From: an uncultured Bacteroidaceae bacterium
GTDB taxonomy: Bacteria; Bacteroidota; Bacteroidia; Bacteroidales; Bacteroidaceae
Assembly (NCBI GenBank): GCA_934271655.1
Contig: CAKQRW010000080.1
Location: 1-5,366, forward strand
Direction of reading: 5' to 3'
Length of the DNA stretch: 5,366 bases
A model generated the notes under the pieces. It made no database searches. It saw only the letters and a program-made list of their open reading frames with translations, and was not told the DNA's origin. Positions 1-5,366 of the stretch are shown piece after piece. A program made the position numbers and the translations under genes. How positions within the stretch are numbered: the stretch's first letter is position 1; the number at the start of each line of letters is the position of its first letter.

Positions 1-76
1 CTATCTTGCGACACTTCACCTTATTATAATAGAAGTCCATATCATCGAGGAGGTCATAAGCCTGGTCTTCGGGCAT
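1..76 (-). CDS. Possible start of a downstream hypothetical gene (partial, cut by window edge)
   Basis: From ATG at 74-76 the minus strand is open to the window edge for 25 codons (MPEDQAYDLLDDMDFYYNKV, then KCRKI). The acidic start, the Tyr/Phe cluster and the basic end read like genuine protein sequence rather than a chance frame. The same frame is closed upstream by TGA at 104-106, so the protein would begin at this ATG or this is the remnant of a broken gene. A GGAGG sits near 92-96, but it is too far from this ATG and better spaced for another ATG at 85-87, whose frame ends after 23 codons. I do not recognise the protein. It is co-directional with the large gene and starts about 130 bp after its stop, so co-transcription is possible. 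Confidence 0.35.
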   Translation of the reverse strand, partial: MPEDQAYDLLDDMDFYYNKVKCRKI

Positions 77-191
77 GTCACCACCATAACCGCCCTCCGG
101 TGCTCAGAACCGCTACGCTCTAAGGTTGGCGGGGCATCAAAGCCCTCGCCATGTTTTGCGGGATGGGACCGCCATACGGACTAATGGTGAT
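70..191 (-). other. GC-rich intergenic segment with a diverged duplicated motif, possible gene remnant
   Basis: This stretch is clearly more GC-rich than the flanking gene. On the minus strand an open frame from 191 to a TAG at 120-122 reads SPYGGPIPQNMARALMPRQP without a convincing start codon; it is closed upstream by TAA at 192-194. A second frame downstream reads GYGGDMPEDQAYDLL, which includes the start of the partial frame at 1-76. The two share the pattern Y-G-G-x-[IM]-P-[QE]-[ND]-x-A-x-x-L. At DNA level, 17 of the 24 bases from each TATGG are identical. The copies are 88 bp apart, so they are in different frames. This suggests a decayed or duplicated coding fragment, or an element end. 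I could not assign it to a family, and chance similarity over so short a stretch is possible. Confidence 0.3.
127..151. other. GC-rich hairpin downstream of the large gene
   Basis: Plus-strand GGCG and GGGC (128-135) pair with GCCC and CGCC (142-145, 147-150) around the loop ATCAAA. There is one bulged T at 146, and a closing T-A pair at 127/151 gives a 9-bp stem. It lies 58 bp beyond the stop of the large gene. There is no U-run directly after the stem in the minus-strand transcript, so a classical intrinsic terminator is not supported. It may act as a 3' structure, be part of a mobile-element end, or be incidental in a GC-rich stretch. Confidence 0.45.
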
Positions 192-208
192 TTACTGTTT
201 CTATTAAT

Positions 209-3200
209 CTAATCCAATTCCATCTCATCATATTTCAACTCTCTTCCTCCCATTTTCCTGACATGAGTATATGCATACTTTGAGTAAGAAAGAAGGGCAG
301 ACAGAATCTTGCCACCATCTACTTCGATGATAGAGCTTTCTTTTTTACCGAGACTGTCGATGGAGCAGAGAGTGATGCCTTGGTGCTCGTCGTTCTCGTC
401 GTCAGAACATATCCAATAGCGGTCATGAAGAGGACCATCCTTTGAATTGTCGTCATACCATACAAAGTTGAGACTGATGGTATTGGTTACTCCTGATGAA
501 ATAGACCTCCATGATGTGTTGTAATCCTCATTTTGATATTTCTGACGATGGGTAAGTATCCTTATCTCCAAATCGTTGTTGATGTCGCAGAGCTGCTTGA
601 TAATAGCGAGATCTTGTGGCTTGAAATATGGGTCGATAATGGTCAGTGTGTTGTAATTGAATGACTGATACCAATTCAAAATGTAAGCCTTGGCTTTCTC
701 CTCTTCTCCTACTTGGATATAGCCATCATCGTTGAAAGTGCTTGTACGGATCAAACTCTCTACACGGTCAATCCGTTCTTTGGTGTCGGCAGCCAACGAA
801 AGGACCAGTTTCAAGTTGTAACGGAAGGCACGATGCATGTTGAGCAAGAAGTCCTTGTTCTGCCTAGACTGCTTGTACTTGCGGTACACATCCTCCATAA
901 TATACAAAATAGCATATTTGGCATCATCTATGTTATGGTCGTAGATGTGCTTGATGGAAAGGTCGAGAATGCGATTCAATTCCAATACTTGACCTTTGCC
1001 GTTAAGCAGGTTGTCAAGTTGCTTGGTAAAGAATTTCACTTGCTCACGACGGTTAAGGTTATCTATCGTATCCAACTTGTCGTGTGCCTGTTTCAACTTC
1101 TTGGCTGATGATATATGGTTAAGCAACCGGTTCTTATATTGCACACGGGCTGGATCCTTGTCGAGATTGTTAACCATCTCTTCCGCAAGTTCTGGCTTGT
1201 GCTGATAAACCATATCTATCAAGCGTTTATAATCATCGAGCGTTCCATTCAGGCGAAGGCTTCGCATGGCGGTTTCGGCAACAGGCTTAACCAGGTTGCC
1301 AAGATTATTCTCCACACACTCATTGATGCTCATATCGAGGCGGTTCACCTTATCGAAAGTAGAAGATATTGACTCTGCCAGTTCTATGCCTTTTTCAAAG
1401 AACACTTCTTTATCTCCCTTCTTCTGAAAATAAGGGGCTATCTGAAGAAACAGGAATGCCTTGTCTGCTTTATTGTCGATACGATCAATGGCATCAAACC
1501 AGGTCTTGCTGTCCTTATTGGAGAACTCTGATTTAGAATGGCGCAAAGCTGCAAGACAGGCTATCTTATAACCATCATGCTGGATGCCAAAGCGAGTAGG
1601 AAGTTTCTCGTTCACTATTCGCTCTATCTCATTGACTATTGCATTCTTCTGATTACTACTTAATGTCTGCTTAGGTTTTCCTTCTTTCAGACTCTTGGCG
1701 ATGATATTGACCACCTGATAGAAAATTTCATCGTTGGTAGAATGCTCCAGGATGGCTATAAGGTCTTGATAGTCCTTGTATTCCAATGGGTATGCCTGAT
1801 ATTCCGCAGATACCCCAGACAGAGAGGCTTCCTTGCAGAAGATGAATTCTGTTACATGCTTTAAACAGTCGTTCATGAACTGCTCATCGTAGCGGGTCAA
1901 GAGAGAATAAAGGGTATCCCTGCTATAATAGAACATGGCTGGCGCAATGCCATAAATGACTATTTTCTGATCCAACACCGAACAGGAGTCAAAATGAGCA
2001 GGGAAATATTTTCCACATAGTTGGTTGAATTGCTTGGTATCGTTGGCAAGATAGTACTCCAAAGCGATATTGCTCCAAATAACAGCTTTCTCGCCATCTG
2101 ACAACTGCGCATCTATATCATCAGCAAACTGCGTCAAGAGCTGTTCGTCTTCGCACATGCCATATCGTACAAGAAGTCCCATTGAACGGGAATAAAGTTC
2201 GAGGGCTATGTCGTATGCCGTGATACAAGATGATGATGCCAAGAAACACTCAGTCTTCATCTTGCGACATTTTTTCAGGATGTCCTCGGCATCACCACTT
2301 GAGACTTTGGCAAAGTTCTTTGCCAGGAAAAAGCCACATTCGATTCTTTCTTTCAACATCTCTATAGACTGCCAATTGTCTAATACTAAACCTTTAATCC
2401 TGTTGGCAAATGAATCCTCTGGAAAGTGTTTTGTCATCCACAAGTATATACGCATAAAGATGATAACCTTGCGTGACGGACGTTCCAATTTCTCAAAATA
2501 ATGAAAATTGGCTTTCAACACTGGAAGGAATGCCTCATGATTTATCTGTTCGGCATAATACAACATGCGAGACAGTAATTCGAGAGGGTTCTCACGGTTG
2601 TCGTAGGTATTGTCGGTCTTGGCAATTAAATCGAAAAACTTATCCAGCTTCACCTTTTTCTCTTCCTGTTTTAACAGATACTGACTGGCAGCCAAGGAAT
2701 AGGCTCGTTTCTTGCGTTCCGTTGTGTTGATTTGGTCTATCAACTCATCTATCATCGTTGGGTAATCACATACCAATGCCTTAATAGGTTCTTCAACTAC
2801 TTTCAAATGATAGGCGGTTTCTTCCAAAAGGTGTCGGATGCCCGATATGATGTCACGGCGTATGTCGCCAGTGGAACAGCCCAAAGTATTCTCTGTCTCT
2901 GACCGTTTGCCCAGATAGTCAAACCTACCTAACAGCTTTGACAGACATGACACACGAACCGATTCGTCTTCCAAATCACAGATGTAGAGATACAGAAGTT
3001 CAAGTCGGGACTTGCTCTCCTCTGGAAGGATGTCTTTTGTTGCCTCAATGATAGTCAGTTCGGCATCCACATAATCAAACGTCGGGTATTTGATGGTGTC
3101 GGTGAGAGACTCTATATAAGCCATAGCCTTTTTCATCTCTTCGGGCGTCATCTTTGACATAGAATGACAAACGGTGTTGAGAATCTTGGCTTTCGGCATA

Positions 3201-5278
3201 TCTGTATCTGAAACTGCCACTATCAATTGAATAGCTTGCAAAACAGCTTTGCCAATATTTTCCTTGTTCTCATGCTCAGGCAACCATATCTGCAACAAAT
3301 GCAGCTTACGGGAATTGCTTGGCAGTTTAGCCAACTCACCCAAGAAGTAATCAACCGAGACATCTGCAAACAAGTTCTTGGCGGCATGAGTGAACGTGCG
3401 CAACTCATCGTCCTCAATCTTGGCACTGACCATATCGATATTGGTTACGTTGCCTGTTTCTGCATCCGTCTTGTTTGACATCAACGACATCAACGTGTAA
3501 ACCCTATCGGCATTAACTGTCTCCTTGTTTGCCTTAGCTACTTTGTCAACAATGGCTATAGCTGACTCATAATCTATTGGCATCAAGAGTTTTGCCAACT
3601 CAATGGCTTTGCTTGGTATTTTCTCAAACTGTATGGTAGATACAAGTTGGTTAATGTTCTCTTTCAGTACCTCATAGTCGGAAGGGTTCAACAAATCCTT
3701 CTTTCTAGCTATAAGCAGAAATGACTTCAGGCGTTCCTCTGAAAGATACACATTACGAGATAATGCCAATGCTTGCTCGGAATGTCCAGTGGCAAGAAGA
3801 GCTTCCAATTCGTTGTCCCACAACTCATTTTTCTCAATCTCACGAGACATGGACTTATTGAGAGCAAAACGGAACAGGGTTGCCGCATATTTCTCCGGTT
3901 CATCCTTGCAGGCTTCATAGCCAAACTCGCACTGCTCGTTGAGAGCTGCCTGAGAATGCTTGTTGACAAGTATCTTCTGGATATTGTCCCTGCTGAGAAA
4001 GTTGACCAGCTGGTCTGTCTTATGCAAAGTCTTCATGAGGGGTGGGATGAAGCTGCAATGGGAAATCATATATTGTGGCATCTGCAAAACATGGAGTATC
4101 TTCAACTCTATGTTCTGCTTCAAACTCGTCAACTGACGCTTCAGGTATTTATGAAAGCCCTCATTGAGGAGGGTACAGATGCCCGACGAATCTATATGTA
4201 CAAACTCCTTATATTTCTCAGACACCCCAAGAAATTCATCTTCTGACAGCGACAAGATGGCTGCTGCCACTGGCACTTGAAGAGGAAACTCCGTATAGGT
4301 CAATAAAGCGAAGAAATCATATGTCAAAGTTTCGTTTGTATCAAATATATGATGAAAATCAGCATCATACAAGTCGGTAGTGCCTGATGCATTTGATGCA
4401 ACCAAATCCTTCAGCTTACCTTTCTTTATATAACGGTTGAGCACTGTTTCCATACGGCTTCCCAATCCTCTTGTGATGTCGCATAGGGCTTGAAGTTCTT
4501 CTTCATTAATGTCTGAAACTGATTTTCGGAAATAATCCTTTACGTCGGCATCACCAAACGGAATTATCTCGTATTCACTGATACTCAACTTTGAACAGGA
4601 AGGTATGATATTCTTGATAGCTTCTTTCTTGCCTGAAAAAATGAAGCGACCATTGTTCCAAAACATCTTCTCCAAAAACCGTTTGACACTCTCAACCTTT
4701 TCTGGCGGAACATGATCAAAACCATCAAAGACGAAGTATAATGGCTTATCTGAACGTTTGATTTTCCGATAAACTGATGGCCATAATGCTGTAATGTTGG
4801 CTTTCTCTGCATCCCTAATGTCGAAGAGTTCATCTGCCCCATAGGCATACCAGTACAGTTGCTCCACAACGCTGTGCTCCATCACATCCGCATCCATCAA
4901 CATAATGTCAAGGCCATCGTTGAAATAGCTCATACAGTTACGACCATGCTCCCTGGCAAACTGCGCCAGCACTGTGGAAACACCAACACCCTCTTCACCA
5001 TATAGGCAAAGAACATTATCTTCTACCAAACGCTTTTCGCACAAAGCAAGTATCTCCTTGCGGATGATTTCGTTGGAGACTGGACATGGTTTGGTATCAC
5101 TATAGTAAAACATGTCGAGTATAGAGCTTTCTGCAATGGCCTCCTTGTTACAAGGACGGTTGCTCAGCACTTTCCTGGCATATTCTGCTCCATAGAAATT
5201 CTGCACAGAATATTTGGCATTAGGCAATATCTGCACGTTACTCTGCTGGATATCGAATTTATTTTGCTCGTCTGACAT
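209..5278 (-). CDS. Giant STAND/NACHT-like NTPase with helical-repeat middle and C-terminal PLD-like module (putative defence or signalling protein)
   Basis: Seen: an uninterrupted 1689-codon frame ending in TAG. I chose the ATG at 5276-5278 (MSDEQNK) because the 12-codon extension upstream starts with TTG inside the palindromic repeat array. In order: a short N-terminal stretch with NVQILPNA and QNFYG (14-30); a P-loop-like GEEGVGVST (94-102) with Val at the usual Lys position; Walker B LYFVFDGFD (180-188); a sensor-like strand RFIFSGKKE (211-219); IIPFGDADVKDYF (238-250), as found near the end of STAND ATPase cores; a probable winged helix (about 316-390); helical TPR/HEAT-like sequence (about 400-1530); and LTIIDPYF (1545-1552), HDR (1618-1620) and SLGKKESSI (1642-1650), resembling a PLD-like fold. 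No signal peptide or membrane segment is evident, so it is probably cytosolic. Known: STAND proteins oligomerise when a repeat domain senses a trigger. Inferred: the solenoid senses and the PLD-like end acts. No partner gene is visible. The NTPase-like call is fairly secure; the defence role is not. Confidence 0.9.
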   Translation of the reverse strand: MSDEQNKFDIQQSNVQILPNAKYSVQNFYGAEYARKVLSNRPCNKEAIAESSILDMFYYSDTKPCPVSNEIIRKEILALCEKRLVEDNVLCLYGEEGVGVSTVLAQFAREHGRNCMSYFNDGLDIMLMDADVMEHSVVEQLYWYAYGADELFDIRDAEKANITALWPSVYRKIKRSDKPLYFVFDGFDHVPPEKVESVKRFLEKMFWNNGRFIFSGKKEAIKNIIPSCSKLSISEYEIIPFGDADVKDYFRKSVSDINEEELQALCDITRGLGSRMETVLNRYIKKGKLKDLVASNASGTTDLYDADFHHIFDTNETLTYDFFALLTYTEFPLQVPVAAAILSLSEDEFLGVSEKYKEFVHIDSSGICTLLNEGFHKYLKRQLTSLKQNIELKILHVLQMPQYMISHCSFIPPLMKTLHKTDQLVNFLSRDNIQKILVNKHSQAALNEQCEFGYEACKDEPEKYAATLFRFALNKSMSREIEKNELWDNELEALLATGHSEQALALSRNVYLSEERLKSFLLIARKKDLLNPSDYEVLKENINQLVSTIQFEKIPSKAIELAKLLMPIDYESAIAIVDKVAKANKETVNADRVYTLMSLMSNKTDAETGNVTNIDMVSAKIEDDELRTFTHAAKNLFADVSVDYFLGELAKLPSNSRKLHLLQIWLPEHENKENIGKAVLQAIQLIVAVSDTDMPKAKILNTVCHSMSKMTPEEMKKAMAYIESLTDTIKYPTFDYVDAELTIIEATKDILPEESKSRLELLYLYICDLEDESVRVSCLSKLLGRFDYLGKRSETENTLGCSTGDIRRDIISGIRHLLEETAYHLKVVEEPIKALVCDYPTMIDELIDQINTTERKKRAYSLAASQYLLKQEEKKVKLDKFFDLIAKTDNTYDNRENPLELLSRMLYYAEQINHEAFLPVLKANFHYFEKLERPSRKVIIFMRIYLWMTKHFPEDSFANRIKGLVLDNWQSIEMLKERIECGFFLAKNFAKVSSGDAEDILKKCRKMKTECFLASSSCITAYDIALELYSRSMGLLVRYGMCEDEQLLTQFADDIDAQLSDGEKAVIWSNIALEYYLANDTKQFNQLCGKYFPAHFDSCSVLDQKIVIYGIAPAMFYYSRDTLYSLLTRYDEQFMNDCLKHVTEFIFCKEASLSGVSAEYQAYPLEYKDYQDLIAILEHSTNDEIFYQVVNIIAKSLKEGKPKQTLSSNQKNAIVNEIERIVNEKLPTRFGIQHDGYKIACLAALRHSKSEFSNKDSKTWFDAIDRIDNKADKAFLFLQIAPYFQKKGDKEVFFEKGIELAESISSTFDKVNRLDMSINECVENNLGNLVKPVAETAMRSLRLNGTLDDYKRLIDMVYQHKPELAEEMVNNLDKDPARVQYKNRLLNHISSAKKLKQAHDKLDTIDNLNRREQVKFFTKQLDNLLNGKGQVLELNRILDLSIKHIYDHNIDDAKYAILYIMEDVYRKYKQSRQNKDFLLNMHRAFRYNLKLVLSLAADTKERIDRVESLIRTSTFNDDGYIQVGEEEKAKAYILNWYQSFNYNTLTIIDPYFKPQDLAIIKQLCDINNDLEIRILTHRQKYQNEDYNTSWRSISSGVTNTISLNFVWYDDNSKDGPLHDRYWICSDDENDEHQGITLCSIDSLGKKESSIIEVDGGKILSALLSYSKYAYTHVRKMGGRELKYDEMELD

Positions 5279-5298
5279 AAATATGAATTTAAAGAGGG

Positions 5299-5366
5299 TT
5301 AGGATACTTTCCAAAGTATCTTAGGATACTTGGCGAAGTATCTTAGGATACTTGCCCATGTATCTT
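5299..5366. repeat. Tandem palindromic repeat array, 22-bp period, upstream of the large gene
   Basis: On the plus strand the 18-mer AAGTATCTTAGGATACTT occurs exactly at 5314-5331 and 5336-5353. A right half-unit (TTAGGATACTT, 5299-5309) precedes them. A left half with one mismatch (ATGTATCTT, 5358-5366) follows and runs off the window. Units are separated by four variable bases (TCCA, GGCG, GCCC), which gives a period of 22 bp. Each unit is a 7-bp inverted repeat (AAGTATC/GATACTT) around TTAG. Neighbouring units can also pair across the spacer (GATACTT-GGCG-AAGTATC), so two hairpin registers are possible. The array ends 20 bp before the preferred ATG. It could be an operator array, a structured leader if transcribed, or a dispersed intergenic repeat; the sequence alone does not decide. 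The outer limit is unknown because the window ends inside it. Confidence 0.9.

Noticed and set aside
4..13. Shared 10-mer TCTTGCGACA near the window start and again near 2263
   Set aside because: Both encode a short KCRK-type basic stretch on the minus strand in unrelated contexts. A single 10-mer match is compatible with chance.
78..126. Integron attC-like or group II intron domain V-like structure in the GC-rich segment
   Set aside because: The core sites expected for attC do not line up, and no GNRA-capped 34-nt domain V with its conserved base pattern is present.
127..151. Intrinsic terminator for the large gene
   Set aside because: The stem is strong, but no T-run follows it on the minus strand; the short TTTT lies on the plus strand side.
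3773..4246. Plus-strand open frame of 157 codons, and other shorter open frames on both strands inside the large gene
   Set aside because: All lie inside the 1689-codon gene, have no ribosome-binding or domain signals, and read like antisense or out-of-frame translations.
5279..5314. Longer version of the large protein starting at TTG (5312-5314)
   Set aside because: The start would be a TTG lying inside the palindromic array, and the added residues (MESILTLFKFIF) are encoded partly by the repeat. The ATG at 5276-5278 opens a normal hydrophilic N-terminus.
5284..5315. Bacteroidota-type promoter (TTTG at 5312-5315, 20-bp gap, TAAATTCA at 5284-5291, minus strand)
   Set aside because: The -7 box matches TAnnTTTG poorly, and the start site would fall on or next to the ATG. 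It is too weak to annotate; the true promoter is probably within or beyond the repeat array.
5299..5366. CRISPR array
   Set aside because: The spacers are only 4 bp and the unit is a short palindrome, so this is not a repeat-spacer array.

Overview
The window looks like chromosomal or element-borne DNA from a Bacteroidota member, most likely Bacteroidales of the Prevotella/Segatella/Bacteroides type. By eye the GC content is moderate, the start region is AT-rich and has no Shine-Dalgarno sequence, and the one large protein has the look of Bacteroidales accessory-genome ATPases. This is an impression from reading; no search was possible.

Layout: one gene on the minus strand fills 95% of the window (209-5278, 1689 aa from the preferred ATG). 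Its N-terminal third reads as a STAND/NACHT-like P-loop NTPase. It has a P-loop-like stretch at about residues 94-102, a Walker B at 180-188, a sensor-like strand at 210-219 and a probable winged helix. About 1,100 residues of helical, TPR/HEAT-like sequence follow. A C-terminal module (about 1533-1673) resembles a phospholipase-D-like fold with an H-x-R motif (HDR at 1618-1620). The gene therefore reads as a switch-type NTPase, a long solenoid and a terminal PLD-like module, an arrangement that suits a stand-alone sensor/effector such as an anti-phage NLR-like protein. That role is inferred from architecture only.

Upstream of the gene (5299-5366, running off the edge) is a 22-bp-period array of a short palindrome that ends 20 bp before the ATG. 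Downstream (1-208) is a short, partly GC-rich segment. It holds a strong hairpin, two diverged copies of a small peptide-like motif, and the possible start of another minus-strand reading frame cut by the window edge.

The two points most worth following are the P-loop, where the invariant lysine is replaced by valine, and the pairing of a STAND-like core with a C-terminal HDR-type PLD-like module behind a palindromic repeat array. No partner genes, RNA genes, CRISPR array or complete mobile element are visible.
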